A stretch of DNA of 64,000 bases from Spirochaetales bacterium (lineage in GTDB: Bacteria; Spirochaetota; Spirochaetia; UBA9216). The notes under the pieces were generated by a model. That model worked only from the letters and a program-made list of their open reading frames with translations, searched no databases and had not been told where the DNA came from. Numbering within the stretch: position 1 is the first letter of the stretch; each line of letters starts with the position of its first letter. The stretch spans positions 1-64,000 of the forward strand of contig JAEKNX010000017.1 in the NCBI GenBank assembly GCA_016839055.1, written 5' to 3'. The translations under genes were made by a program, and so were the position numbers. This document shows, in pieces, positions 9,761 through 19,946 of this stretch.

Positions 9761-10930
9761 TTATTCAAGAAACTTCTTCAGAAAAGAAAAATTGATAAAT
9801 TCCTGCTCCAAGCGCAATCCGGATAGAATTACATCATTCTTCAAATCGGCATAAAGGGCGGCTTCTTCCTTTGTCAGGTTTGGAAGCGCCTCTGCCGCTA
9901 CTTGTTTCGGTTCTGCTCCCCAGTGAGCCCTGTGGTTCATCAAGGTTTCTCTGTCCATCAGAAAAGAACGGACCCGTGGGAAGATTCCCCGGAATTGACT
10001 TAGTATTGCAAACCCGTGGGTATCAATATCACCCCAATACCAGAGCTCTTTTTCATTGAGCCAATGTGCGGCAGCGAGTTCGTTAAAGTTATACCCTCTG
10101 CCGAAAATCAGCAGAGAATCATCGGCATCAGGAAATGATAGTGCGGTAATATCATTCTCGACAATGAAAACACACTTTAAATCAGGCTTCCACCTGGCAA
10201 ACTCAGTGGCTGGAACCGTCATGTCGGAAAAACCATTAATCGTCCGGCCAGGAGCAAGAATCCTGAACCTGACTAAGCCCGGACGCTGCAGAAATCCATA
10301 CCGAGGCTCGAATTTTGCTACGCCCTGATAACGCTCATCAATAAACTGAGGTTCCAGGATAATATCCAGCCACTGCGACAGAAGTTTTCTGTTTTTTTCG
10401 ATGAATTTTGTATCAACTCCGGGGAGAGAAAGCTGTCTGAGATAAATTCCAGGCCTCGGATTATTCTTTATCCACAAGACAATCGACAAGAGCCTGTCAA
10501 GCTGTCCGGAGCATCCGATTAAGTCGAAGGGATGAGCACCGGCCCAGACTGAAAGCTGAGGATAAGAAGCGGAAATGTGTCTTAACGAGGTTTCGAAGCG
10601 CCTTAATTCGGCTTTTTTTCCTGTAAAATCAGCAAGTTGAGGCAGATCATCAAAAACAACTCTATTAGGAATTGAGTTGCGGCCAAGCTGCCGGTGGTTG
10701 ATATTTCTCCATTCAAGCCTGATTCCGGCTTTTTCACATCCGGCCTTTATTTCCTGAACCCAGATGCGAACCTCATTAAAGCGCTCGGACAACTGTAGAG
10801 GCGCAGGACTTTTCAGAGAAAACTCGAAGGGGAACAGCACGTCCCCCGTCACTAATGCCCTAAGAAAACCCCCCTTCTCCCATTTAGCAGTTAAATCGAC
10901 CCTCACCTGCTTTAAACTTGTTAGAGTCAT
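9761..10930 (-). CDS. jetD: Wadjet defence nuclease JetD (DUF3322/DUF2220)
   Basis: Nuclease subunit of the Wadjet system, which recognises small circular DNA through loop extrusion by JetABC and then cleaves it. 389 residues: N-terminal DUF3322 arm-like domain to about residue 190, then the Toprim-like DUF2220 domain related to topoisomerase VI subunit A. The predicted metal-binding acidic residues are visible: the Glu in FIVENDITAL (near residue 256) and the two Asp in YWGDIDTHG (near 300). Its ATG overlaps the jetC stop codon (ATGA), so it is translationally coupled as the last gene of the operon. Confidence 0.93.
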   Translation of the reverse strand: MTLTSLKQVRVDLTAKWEKGGFLRALVTGDVLFPFEFSLKSPAPLQLSERFNEVRIWVQEIKAGCEKAGIRLEWRNINHRQLGRNSIPNRVVFDDLPQLADFTGKKAELRRFETSLRHISASYPQLSVWAGAHPFDLIGCSGQLDRLLSIVLWIKNNPRPGIYLRQLSLPGVDTKFIEKNRKLLSQWLDIILEPQFIDERYQGVAKFEPRYGFLQRPGLVRFRILAPGRTINGFSDMTVPATEFARWKPDLKCVFIVENDITALSFPDADDSLLIFGRGYNFNELAAAHWLNEKELWYWGDIDTHGFAILSQFRGIFPRVRSFLMDRETLMNHRAHWGAEPKQVAAEALPNLTKEEAALYADLKNDVILSGLRLEQEFINFSFLKKFLE

Positions 10931-13900
10931 ATTGGCGCATTCTCATTTTCCACTTTTTCGGAGCGGTATTGCTCGATGGTAATGGAGCGCAGCAGCGACT
11001 TCATCCCTTCTTCGTTGTGAACAAAGCCGACGGTTGAAACGTAGGGCTCGATAATATTAATCTTCTGCAAGGGCGTAATGAGAAGAAACTGAAGGTTCAG
11101 CTGTTTAAACAATTCAAGCCCGTAACGGGTAGATTCGTCCGAGCCCCTTCCGAAGGCTTCATCAATCACGACAAACCGGAAGCTGCGTGATCTAACCTCT
11201 CCCCATTCCAGTCCGAACTGATAGGCAAGACTGGCCGCAAGAATGGTGTAGGCAAGCTTTTCCTTTTGTCCGCCCGATTTACCGCCTGAATCAGTATAAT
11301 GCTCGTACTCGCTGTCATCTTCCAGCCAGCGCTCTGATGCTGCAAAAGCAAACCAGGTTCGGACATCGGTTACCTTGACAGTCCATTTCCGGTCCATCTC
11401 GGAGGTGCCTTCCCGCCCCTTGAACCTGTCGACAATGGCCTTTACCTGAATAAATTTATCTTCGGTATATTGCTCCGAAGCTATACCATTGAGGCTGCCT
11501 TCGGTACAGCTTTTGAGCTCCTGCCTGAATCCCCTAATCTCGGAATCGCTTGACTGAAGAGCCTCAAGTTTTATATAACGGCCCTTATTATATTCGATAG
11601 CCGACATTGACTTGTTAATTAGCGATACTCTCTCCTCAATCTGCCGGTGTTCCTTATTCAGCTGAGCCTGAAAGCCTGCGATACCTCTTATGGTGTTCTC
11701 GTTTAGCTGCTTCTTAAACCTTGCCTCGAATTTCGGCAGATCATCGGCCTCAAGCTGCCGCAGCAATGCAATGTATTCCGGGCCGGAAGCCAGTGAAGTA
11801 TCAAAATCCCTGGTCTCAGAGGGATAATCCTTGCGGAATTCGGTCATTACCGAAATTATCTTCTCTGATAGATTTTTAATCCGTTTATACAGCGCATCGA
11901 TCCTCGACTGAAGGCTCTCGCGGACCTGTTGCTGCTGTTTATCACAGTTTTCAAGGGTCAGCCTGACCTCTCCGAATACTTCGACAACGACAAGATCTAC
12001 GAGTTTCCGAAGCTCAGCCTCAGAAAGCTCCGCCCCGGCAGCGGCGGCCATCTCGTCTTCGAGCATTTTTCTATGGTTACTGCAGCGCTCCTCAAGCTTT
12101 GCTGTTTGTTCTTTAAGGCCGTCAAGCTCCGCTTCCGCAGCATCAATATCAGCCTCAAGCCTGCTCAGGCTGTCGTATAGCGTCTTGAGCCTGTCTGATG
12201 ATTTCTCGAGTTTGGATATCTCTTTCATCAGATGTTCAATCCGCTTTGCCGCAGGCTGCCAGTTTATATTGTCCCAATCACTGAAGAAACCAATCTTGTT
12301 AAGCCCGGTCTTTTCCGTCTCAAGGACTTCAGTTTCATCATGTATTTTCGACAGGTGATCTGCTATCTCAGCCATCGATTCTTCTAACTCTTGTCTTGCC
12401 TTGTTGAGTGCGCTTATTTTAGCCAGGTTACTCCAGCCTAGAACCCAGCGGCTTCTGTCGTTAATATCATGGCGATCGTCTTTCTCATGTCTTGAAGCCG
12501 AGCCTTTCACCTGCCCAAACCGCGTCAGCCCCTTTTTCACCTTTCTGAACATCTCAATATCATCACAGCAGATATAATCAAAACGTTCTCTAAGCTGCTG
12601 TTCAAGCCAATCTCTAAACGGCGAATCTGTTTTCACCTGAACCTTGGCAAGCAGGCTGTTTACAATTATGTCACGTACAAAACATGAATCATTATACGTA
12701 ACTTTATAGTACACGAGCCTTCCGCGTAAATTTGTCTTGTCGACCCATTCTGAGACCTCTGCGTAACGGTCGGCAGGAACAAGAAGTGATAGGGCAAAAT
12801 TATGAAGCACGCGTTCAACCGCGCCTGCCCAGCCGGCATCCTCTTCTTTGACGGCTATCAATTCCCCGGCAAACGGAATTTCGTTCTCGGCAAGCCCTAT
12901 GGCATCACAGAGCCTGCTTCGTATTCTTATCTGCTTCAGCTCAATATTGCTCTTCCTCTTCTTTAGTGAATCTATCTCGGCACAGAGGTCATCGTGACCT
13001 CTCTTGATTTTCTCAAAGGCAACCGATTGTTCGGTTCTATTGTTCTGAAGCACATCGCTTTTAGCCTGAATATCCTCTATCCTTGCGGCGGCTGTGTTTC
13101 TGTTATCAATAAAATCGTCTGCATTCCTGACCTTTTTAAGACCGAGAGCACTGCAGAGACCCTGATATTCTTCAAAGCTTTTAAGCCGCCGTTCTTTCTC
13201 CGATTCAATGCCGGCGGCCTCGCTCTTCATTGCTTCAAGTCTGTCACCGCCGTTTTCAGCAATTGCCTGCTTCAGCCGGTCACGCTCGCCCCTCATTGAA
13301 GCACGGTTCGAGCTAATTCCATCCGCTTTCAGTTTGAGTTTATCAATTACCATCTGCTGCTGTTCAATCCTAACAGAAAGCAGCCCAGCTTTTTCAAGCG
13401 CAAAATAGGGCCTAAGCACGTCCCGGCACCCCAGCAGCATACTATTTTCCACCTCAAGCTTTTCATTCTTTTTCATGTTATCTGCAAGGGGCAATAGTCT
13501 TTCAATCTGCGTCCTGGCTTTTAACACGGCCTCATGAGCCCTGCTTAGATCATCAAAATGATTGATAAGCTCCTCAATCCTCGGAACGGTATCGAAGGCA
13601 TCAAGCATATTTTCACGGACAAAACCTGTCAGGTTGCCTATGGCCTTTAGCGATACGGTCTGATGAAAAAGCTCCAGGGCCTGATTACTCTGAAGACCGA
13701 AGCGGCGCCTGAATGCACCGCCATATGGAGGAAATGTCTCAAACGGAGGTTCAATCTGCGGCAGGTTCCGAAGTCTCTTTCGCAGTACTGAAATATCTGA
13801 ACCGAAGCCCGAAAAATGCTCCTGGATTGAAAGTTCGCGGTCGCCAACAATATAAAACCGTGCCGGCTGCCCTAAGGCTTCCTTCTGCCAGAAAACCTGA

Positions 13901-14310
13901 GCAAGACTTACAGTCTGCCTAAAACCTTCATTACTAAAAACTCCAAGGATAACCGAATAGGCGTTCCTGTCACGCAGAGCAACAGGCTTTGCAGAAAACC
14001 CGCCGTCGCTCCGCTCAGATTTATAATAACCAAGCACATAAGACTTGAGACTTCTTTCCTTATGTTCGGCGCCGGCCGCCTTGTTGTAGGAAACCCTGTT
14101 TGCCGGAACCAGCAGTGTTGTCACAGCATCAACCAGGGTAGATTTCCCTGAACCTATATCTCCGGTAAGAAGCCCGTTGCGGCCTTCCAGCGGGAGCTCC
14201 CAGATTCTCTCGTCAAAAGTTCCCCAGTTATAAACCTCCAGCCTTTTCAGCCTGAATCCGGCAAGCTTATCGTCGCTCGAGAACTCAAACATTCCGTCCA
14301 AATCACTCAT
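10927..14310 (-). CDS. jetC: Wadjet SMC-like ATPase JetC
   Basis: MukB/SMC-like motor that extrudes DNA loops. About 1127 residues: Walker A GDIGSGKST at residues 50-58, long coiled coils either side of a central hinge region, the ABC signature KSGGQKEKLAY near 1005 and Walker B RFVVIDEAFGRG near 1043. I start at ATG 14310 (MSDLDGMFEF) rather than 14352, because GGAGG lies seven bases upstream and this gives the ATGAGTGA overlap with the jetB stop that is typical of the operon. All catalytic motifs look intact. Confidence 0.95.
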   Translation of the reverse strand: MSDLDGMFEFSSDDKLAGFRLKRLEVYNWGTFDERIWELPLEGRNGLLTGDIGSGKSTLVDAVTTLLVPANRVSYNKAAGAEHKERSLKSYVLGYYKSERSDGGFSAKPVALRDRNAYSVILGVFSNEGFRQTVSLAQVFWQKEALGQPARFYIVGDRELSIQEHFSGFGSDISVLRKRLRNLPQIEPPFETFPPYGGAFRRRFGLQSNQALELFHQTVSLKAIGNLTGFVRENMLDAFDTVPRIEELINHFDDLSRAHEAVLKARTQIERLLPLADNMKKNEKLEVENSMLLGCRDVLRPYFALEKAGLLSVRIEQQQMVIDKLKLKADGISSNRASMRGERDRLKQAIAENGGDRLEAMKSEAAGIESEKERRLKSFEEYQGLCSALGLKKVRNADDFIDNRNTAAARIEDIQAKSDVLQNNRTEQSVAFEKIKRGHDDLCAEIDSLKKRKSNIELKQIRIRSRLCDAIGLAENEIPFAGELIAVKEEDAGWAGAVERVLHNFALSLLVPADRYAEVSEWVDKTNLRGRLVYYKVTYNDSCFVRDIIVNSLLAKVQVKTDSPFRDWLEQQLRERFDYICCDDIEMFRKVKKGLTRFGQVKGSASRHEKDDRHDINDRSRWVLGWSNLAKISALNKARQELEESMAEIADHLSKIHDETEVLETEKTGLNKIGFFSDWDNINWQPAAKRIEHLMKEISKLEKSSDRLKTLYDSLSRLEADIDAAEAELDGLKEQTAKLEERCSNHRKMLEDEMAAAAGAELSEAELRKLVDLVVVEVFGEVRLTLENCDKQQQQVRESLQSRIDALYKRIKNLSEKIISVMTEFRKDYPSETRDFDTSLASGPEYIALLRQLEADDLPKFEARFKKQLNENTIRGIAGFQAQLNKEHRQIEERVSLINKSMSAIEYNKGRYIKLEALQSSDSEIRGFRQELKSCTEGSLNGIASEQYTEDKFIQVKAIVDRFKGREGTSEMDRKWTVKVTDVRTWFAFAASERWLEDDSEYEHYTDSGGKSGGQKEKLAYTILAASLAYQFGLEWGEVRSRSFRFVVIDEAFGRGSDESTRYGLELFKQLNLQFLLITPLQKINIIEPYVSTVGFVHNEEGMKSLLRSITIEQYRSEKVENENAPI

Positions 14311-14908
14311 CGACGTCCTCCGCATCGCGATGCTCAGCACCGGAATACTCAAGATAATTATTCAACCTCTGATCAAACTCATTAAGCCACTGGGCATCAA
14401 CAAAGGCCTTAATAATTCTTTTAACCTCTATTTTTTCCTTTCGCTCTCCGAGAAAACGGATAAAACCGAGTTCAAGGGCTTTCTGCAGAGCCGCGTCAAT
14501 CCTGTGTGTAAACTTCACCTCGTTACTCCCCGACACAAAAAAGGTGCCCATCATCCCGACAACTTCCTCTTTATCGATAATCAACCTTTCTTCGCTGCTT
14601 GAAGCATCGTGCTCGGTAAGTCTTCGGCGAAGCTGAGCCAGGAGCAGACTGACCGGATATGAGAGTTGTCTGCGTACTATCAGCTGCGGCAGTTCGCCAT
14701 CTTCATCGCTCCGTTCCCGGTTTTTTAAAAATCCAAAACCCTCATCTTCATGAAGAATCAATTCAAGTCCTATCACTGACAGATAATCCTGTACCGGCCC
14801 CTGATAATCGACAAGCTCCTGCCACTTTTTCACATCATCTTCCCTGTAAACTACTCCCTTAAGCAGGGTAACAAGCAGCACAGGAAGCCGGTCTCCGAAT
14901 TCAGCCAT
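14303..14908 (-). CDS. jetB: Wadjet KITE subunit JetB (DUF4194)
   Basis: 201-residue MukE-like winged-helix subunit that bridges the JetA kleisin and the JetC motor. The DUF4194 pattern is clear: LLKGVVYREDD near the start, then VKKWQELVDYQGPVQDYLSV and LVRRQLSYPVSLLLAQLRRR-like segments. Its ATG overlaps the jetA stop by eight bases (ATGGCTGA) with GAGGA upstream. Gene order A-B-C-D and family assignment match type I Wadjet. Confidence 0.93.
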   Translation of the reverse strand: MAEFGDRLPVLLVTLLKGVVYREDDVKKWQELVDYQGPVQDYLSVIGLELILHEDEGFGFLKNRERSDEDGELPQLIVRRQLSYPVSLLLAQLRRRLTEHDASSSEERLIIDKEEVVGMMGTFFVSGSNEVKFTHRIDAALQKALELGFIRFLGERKEKIEVKRIIKAFVDAQWLNEFDQRLNNYLEYSGAEHRDAEDVDE

Positions 14909-16367
14909 CGTCGGTCATCCTCTTCTGAAATATTATTTTGGGCATATCAGCAGTTCTAACAATACCGCCTCCATCGCTCCATGAAACAGATTCGTGTTCT
15001 TCTTCATTTATAAAAGAATGCGCATCATCTTCGGCAATAGTAAAATAAGTAACAAGCTCAGCGAGTCCCTCTTCAAGCGGACAACGGGTGAGCAGCGTGC
15101 CGAGGCTAATCTGTGACTGCGCTCTCAGCTCATTGTCAATGTTCCGCTTTAGTTTTTCTTTATCAACAACAGTCTGGTTAAAGAGAGCCGAAGAATCAAT
15201 TTCAACCTCACCTACAGATGGAATCATGCTGTCTAATACTATCTTTAAGGGCGGAGAAAACAGAGGCCTCTCCATCGGAAGATTAAACGAAGGTTTAAAG
15301 CCGCTTATCATCATAAATTTATTATCAGAAGGCGGATCATCCCGAAGGCCCAGTGCATTCCGGTCAATACCGTCCAGGAGTTTAGTTATTCGCTTGTTCT
15401 CATAGTAACTCTTATCATCTAAAAACCTTCGCAGCTGTCTCGATAACCGCGCAACCATCTTCTGTGTCTGCTCTCCGGCATTGATCCAGTCAAAGTGGAC
15501 CCGCTTCAACCTGATATCGTCGGTTAAATCTTCCAGCTCATCCAGTTCAAAAACCCTGTCAAGAAGCATCGTAAACTCTTCCTGACTATCGGACGACATA
15601 ATAAAATCCCAAAACGCCCTAAAACTCTGTCCCTGCTCAGTCTGCTCGATATCATCATGTTCGCCAAAAATAGTTGAAAGAAGCTCTCCTTTATCGCCGG
15701 TCCAGGAGGCTATCTGTTCCCGGACATTGTGATCGAGTTCCCTGAAATTCTGTTCAACCATCCTGAAGTCACCCAGCAGCTCACGTGCCGTCCGGCTGAA
15801 CTGGATAAACCTCTCACGGACCTCACGTTTATTTAACATCGGAACATCACCCGCTTCTATGGCCTTAATCTGTTCATTAAGCTCTCGTTTCTGCTCACGC
15901 AGGTTATCTATCCGCTTCTTTTCATCCTGTTCCACCCCATAAACAATCTGCCTGAGCAGATCAAAACCGGCAAATAGCCGGCTCTCGGTTCCTACAAACT
16001 GCTGCTTTTCGAAAATAGCATCCATCCACTGCAGAGCCTTCTCGGTGGCCGGAGTAAGATCATAGGACGGTTCATCCGAGCCCTGAGGATAAAACTTCCG
16101 CAGCCATCCCCGGTTGTTATCAGCCCATTCATCCAGATAATCAGCTGCATTGCGCGGAAATTCCTGCTCGGCCCCGCCGGAAGTCAGCGAGTAGATATAA
16201 TCTTCAAGCCTCATTACCAGCTCGGATTCATAAATACTGCGACTATTATTCTCTCTGAAAACCAAATCAAGAAAACCAGCTATAAAGGGCCCATTCTCTG
16301 CCGTCATCAGCCTCCAGGAAGGATGGCTTTTCCGCATGTTTTTTAAATCAAAATAGTTCAAAGACAT
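14901..16367 (-). CDS. jetA: Wadjet kleisin subunit JetA (DUF3375)
   Basis: 488 residues, first gene of the operon. The DUF3375 N-terminus (KSHPSWRLMTAENGPFIAGF) is characteristic of type I JetA, the MukF-like kleisin that links the JetC heads with JetB. The middle is largely helical coiled coil and the C-terminal part contains a winged-helix-like region before an acidic tail. AGAGGA lies about a dozen bases before the ATG. The operon promoter must lie in 16368-16615. No broken frames were seen in any of the four genes. Confidence 0.93.
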   Translation of the reverse strand: MSLNYFDLKNMRKSHPSWRLMTAENGPFIAGFLDLVFRENNSRSIYESELVMRLEDYIYSLTSGGAEQEFPRNAADYLDEWADNNRGWLRKFYPQGSDEPSYDLTPATEKALQWMDAIFEKQQFVGTESRLFAGFDLLRQIVYGVEQDEKKRIDNLREQKRELNEQIKAIEAGDVPMLNKREVRERFIQFSRTARELLGDFRMVEQNFRELDHNVREQIASWTGDKGELLSTIFGEHDDIEQTEQGQSFRAFWDFIMSSDSQEEFTMLLDRVFELDELEDLTDDIRLKRVHFDWINAGEQTQKMVARLSRQLRRFLDDKSYYENKRITKLLDGIDRNALGLRDDPPSDNKFMMISGFKPSFNLPMERPLFSPPLKIVLDSMIPSVGEVEIDSSALFNQTVVDKEKLKRNIDNELRAQSQISLGTLLTRCPLEEGLAELVTYFTIAEDDAHSFINEEEHESVSWSDGGGIVRTADMPKIIFQKRMTDDG

Positions 16368-16615
16368 GGAATCATTTTATCCTCTTTCATATTCTTCGAA
16401 AAGTATTAAATATATTTTAATTATGGTTGAGTGCGAAGTTTAATGTATCTGCTGAGATTCGGTGGTAAATGTATCGATCAAATTCTTTAAAGCCGGGTCT
16501 TCAGATTCAATCATAAAAACATTTAAATAATCCATCATGTGGGAATGTTTTTATCGGGTTATGCCGGGACAATCAGGAGATATCGGATTCCTGATTTGAT
16601 TCGAAGCAGGTTCTA

Positions 16616-17167
16616 CTATAAGTTCCATGCATCTCCTACTTTCTCTCCCAATATATGATAATTGTTTTCCGGCATTGTTACCAAAAGTGCCCTTATCTTA
16701 TTATCATCCAATTTATTCTCTGTAATGTATTTCTCCTCCGAATATATCCCCTTCACCTCACCAATAAAAATAGTGTGTTTTAAAATTTGAATGGTTTTGT
16801 ATAAAACACATTCTAGTGAAACTGAACATTCTTCAATCATTGGAGCAGAATCCAAATTACCATTAAAAATCCTAAACACTGATGCTTTATCGGTTAATCT
16901 ACCCGAGGTAGTACCACAATGATCAACTTTGGAAACAATACTATCACCTGGAATATTTATACTAAATTCTTTTTTTTCTTGAATACCCGTATTTGTATAG
17001 TGATTAGCCAATGCAACGGCAATTAATGGTGGCGTACTTTCAACTCTTGTAATCCATGCAGCCGTCATGAAAGTTGGTTTTTCAGCTACTATAGCTCCAA
17101 CTAAAACGACAGGCATCGGGAATCCGAACGATTTCACATTATCGAGTTTTATTTTATTCATAATCAT
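16616..17167 (-). CDS. Flavin reductase-like domain protein
   Basis: 183 residues of the flavin reductase/FMN-binding split-barrel family. Family landmarks: FPMPVVLVGAIVAEKPTFMT near the N-terminus, WITRVESTPPLIAVALANHY, FSINIPG and later HTIFIGEVKGIY. It probably binds FMN and reduces it or an unknown substrate with NAD(P)H; a specific partner is not identifiable. It is separated from the upstream sugar operon by a strong terminator (17212-17250) and so has its own promoter. Start at 17167 or the next Met two codons on is uncertain. Confidence 0.85.
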   Translation of the reverse strand: MIMNKIKLDNVKSFGFPMPVVLVGAIVAEKPTFMTAAWITRVESTPPLIAVALANHYTNTGIQEKKEFSINIPGDSIVSKVDHCGTTSGRLTDKASVFRIFNGNLDSAPMIEECSVSLECVLYKTIQILKHTIFIGEVKGIYSEEKYITENKLDDNKIRALLVTMPENNYHILGEKVGDAWNL

Positions 17168-17211
17168 TTTATTTGTTTTCTCTAAATTAATATTGAAATT
17201 ATAAGAACAGT

Positions 17212-17250
17212 AAAAAAACTTCTTCCACCCTGTATGAAGAATGGAAGAAG
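17212..17250 (-). terminator. Terminator of the polyol/sugar ABC operon
   Basis: On the minus strand: stem CTTCTTCCA / TGGAAGAAG (9 bp, perfect) with a 14-base loop followed by seven T. It lies just beyond the stop codon of the binding-protein gene. Confidence 0.93.
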
Positions 17251-17261
17251 CAATTTATTGT

Positions 17262-18806
17262 TCAATCCACTTTATCACCAAGAACTTGCTTGAAAACATC
17301 TGCCGTTTGATCCATTGCCTCTTTGGCTGTCATCTCTCCGGAAATTGCATTGCTGATGCTTAAGACTATAGCTTCAACTAATTCTTCCTGTTCAGGAAAA
17401 GTCGGTTTTGGAACTAATGTTACCTCAGTTGTGTTTGTAGCGGGATTTATTGCTTCCATATATCTCCTTGGAACACCCCATCCGGTTGCATCACCTTTTT
17501 CGCGTATCCCAAGAACCTCAGCACCTCTTGTTTTCAGATAAACTGCTGTTGGCGTATACGGCAATTTAGCAATATCGGCATCATCATACACAGAACGTAC
17601 CGCAGATTGTCCGCCAATTTCCATCTGCTTTTTCTGAGTTAAATCTCCCATTGCCCATTGAATAAACAACCAGGCTAATTCAGGTTTATTTGATTTCTTT
17701 GGAATTAAATAGCTCCAGCCCTCAACCTGTACGGCTTTTTCAACTTCAATAGGCGGGCCGGAATATGCAATTTTCCCAGCAACCAATGATTCTTTTGGAT
17801 TCTCAACAGCCCCAACTGCATCATCCCATTCAATACCCATAACTGCTATATCCTGCTGCATCGCTGCCTGGGATTCATCCCATCCGAATGTTAATACACC
17901 TGGAGGACAAAAAGGAACTAAAGATTTATAATATTCCATTGCTTTAACTGCTTCCCTGGAATTAATCCCAATTTTTCCGTAATCAGAGCCTTTTTCTATA
18001 TACAATTCCCTTCCACCGAAAGGATACAGAAAGTTAAGGAAGTCATACCATGACGAAACATGTCTTTTCCCCTGAATTGTATTTCCATAGAAATTTCTAT
18101 CAAGAACTTTACCGGCAAGTTTCTCACCCTTTTCTCTCGTGAAAAACTCAGCCACATCGTAATATTCTTTCATTGTTACCGGTGGATTAGGCAGATCGTA
18201 TCCATAGGCACGCTTGAAAGCCGCTATTTCTGATGCTTCTTCAAAAATATCATAGCGGTACCATAGGTACATTGTAATAAAATGAAATGGTAAGCCATAA
18301 GCTTTGTTGTTATACCATGACACTTCATGCCAATAGTATTCATCAAGCAGAGCACCGCCTTCAATGTTGAAGTCAGGATCTCTTAATTTATTATTATTAA
18401 GAAATTCACCTAAAGGCAATATCCAGTCATTCTCAACATAAGCGCCTAATTGTCTATGCGGACTTATAATAAGATCATAGATTCGTGTTCCGCCTACAAA
18501 ATCAGCCATAGTCTTTTCAATAACCTCGGCCTGACCATATTGCTCGATCTCTACTTTAACACCGGTGATGGCTTCAAATTCTTCTTTAACATCAGCCAAA
18601 GCTTCGAGCGGCGGTAACGCCTCTCCAATGAATCTTAATGTCTCGCCCTTCCAGGGAGCAGCAGCTTCAGCCAAAGTCCAGCCGTCTTTGAAGGTTATTT
18701 CTGCAGAACTTGCCGCAGACTCCTTATTTCCACCGGCAAATACTCCAACAACAGAGAACAGCATCATGATGATACATACTGCTAATCGAACTTTCGATTC
18801 CTTCAT
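17262..18806 (-). CDS. Extracellular solute-binding protein, family 1 (polyol/sugar ABC transporter)
   Basis: 514-residue periplasmic binding protein, last gene of the operon. The signal peptide ends near VGVFAGGNKES, a form common in spirochaete binding proteins. The body has the family-1 fold pattern (EFEAITGVKVEIEQYGQAEV near the start, and YLIPKKSNKPELAWLFIQWA late in the protein). Unlike many CUT1 systems, it comes last, after the ATPases, as in the GlpSTPQV glycerol transporter layout. Substrate unknown; context suggests a sugar alcohol or related compound. Confidence 0.88.
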   Translation of the reverse strand: MKESKVRLAVCIIMMLFSVVGVFAGGNKESAASSAEITFKDGWTLAEAAAPWKGETLRFIGEALPPLEALADVKEEFEAITGVKVEIEQYGQAEVIEKTMADFVGGTRIYDLIISPHRQLGAYVENDWILPLGEFLNNNKLRDPDFNIEGGALLDEYYWHEVSWYNNKAYGLPFHFITMYLWYRYDIFEEASEIAAFKRAYGYDLPNPPVTMKEYYDVAEFFTREKGEKLAGKVLDRNFYGNTIQGKRHVSSWYDFLNFLYPFGGRELYIEKGSDYGKIGINSREAVKAMEYYKSLVPFCPPGVLTFGWDESQAAMQQDIAVMGIEWDDAVGAVENPKESLVAGKIAYSGPPIEVEKAVQVEGWSYLIPKKSNKPELAWLFIQWAMGDLTQKKQMEIGGQSAVRSVYDDADIAKLPYTPTAVYLKTRGAEVLGIREKGDATGWGVPRRYMEAINPATNTTEVTLVPKPTFPEQEELVEAIVLSISNAISGEMTAKEAMDQTADVFKQVLGDKVD

Positions 18807-18827
18807 AATAATTCTCCTCCTAAACTT

Positions 18828-19946
18828 TTAAGGGATTAAATTTTCCCCTGATTCACAATCAAAAAGATAAGGATTTTGACTCTCCCATTTGAGCCAGATC
18901 TGATTTCCAGTTTCAATCATTTTGTCACGATCTAGTTCATGTACCACAACAAGCTTCAACTCGTCATGAACAGCTGTAATAACAACCTTTTCTCCGTTAA
19001 TTTGATAAAAATCAACTATACACTCAAGGTAACCTTCTTCCTGTTTCTTCTCAAAGGAGATTTCCAGGTCTGAGTACCTGATTCCAAAAATTACTTTATT
19101 ACTTATTTTATTTTCTTCTATTACCTTGCATATTTTGGGCGGAATTTTAAAATTAACATTTCCTTTCTGCAGATAAAGTGAATTGCCCTTTCTCTCAATC
19201 TCTGCTTCTATAAAGGTAATTTTTGGTTCGCCTATCGAAGAGGCGACAAAGGTGTTTATAGGATTAAAGTACAGTTCTTTAGGTGTTCCGATCTGCTGTA
19301 TTCTCCCTTTATCCAATACTGCTATTCGATCAGCCATCGCAACTGCTTCTGATTGATCAGGTGTAGCAAATATTGCAGGAACTCCCTGTTCTTGCTGAAG
19401 TCGCTTCAGTTCTCGCCGCATCTGGTGCCTCAATTTCGCATCAAGATGGGCAATGGGTTCATCAAGCAAATAAACATTGGGTCGACGAATCAGAGTTCGC
19501 CCAAGCGAAACTCTCTGCCTCTGGCCTCCGGATAGTTCCTTAGGATATCTATCCAGAAGCGGATCAATTTGAAGCAATTTAGCCATGTCTCTTACCATTT
19601 TGTCTTTTTCGCTATCAGATAAATCCTTCTTCCTTACAGGAGCATCAAGTGGGAACCGAATATTTTGATATACGGTACGGTTCGGATACAAGGCATAAGA
19701 CTCAAATGCGACAGCAACATTTCGCTCGCCCGGTTTTAAATTATTTACTTTTTTATTTCCTATGAAAATATCCCCTTCGGTTATAGGAGTAATTCCGGCG
19801 ATTAAATTGAATATCGTAGATTTTCCTGCACCAGATGGACCGAGTAAGAAGAAAAACTCCCCTTCTCTTGTCTCAAAACTCACATTATCCACCGCTGTGA
19901 TACCACCAAAAGTTTTTGTTAAATTGGAGATTCTTACTTCTGCCAT
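18828..19946 (-). CDS. ABC transporter ATPase, second of a pair (CUT1 type, altered H-loop)
   Basis: 372 residues. Walker A GPSGAGKST, signature LSGGQRQR and Walker B VYLLDEPIAHLD are intact, followed by the CUT1 regulatory TOBE-like domain. Two deviations are visible: the Q-loop Gln is Glu (FESYALYP) and the switch His of the H-loop is Pro (FATPDQSEA instead of THDQxEA). It therefore probably forms a functionally asymmetric heterodimer with the ATPase encoded just upstream, whose stop codon its ATG overlaps by one base. Confidence 0.9.
   Translation of the reverse strand: MAEVRISNLTKTFGGITAVDNVSFETREGEFFFLLGPSGAGKSTIFNLIAGITPITEGDIFIGNKKVNNLKPGERNVAVAFESYALYPNRTVYQNIRFPLDAPVRKKDLSDSEKDKMVRDMAKLLQIDPLLDRYPKELSGGQRQRVSLGRTLIRRPNVYLLDEPIAHLDAKLRHQMRRELKRLQQEQGVPAIFATPDQSEAVAMADRIAVLDKGRIQQIGTPKELYFNPINTFVASSIGEPKITFIEAEIERKGNSLYLQKGNVNFKIPPKICKVIEENKISNKVIFGIRYSDLEISFEKKQEEGYLECIVDFYQINGEKVVITAVHDELKLVVVHELDRDKMIETGNQIWLKWESQNPYLFDCESGENLIP

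Noticed and set aside
16571-16596. AATCAGGA...TCCTGATT inverted repeat as terminator
   Set aside because: No T-run on either side; kept only as an observation.
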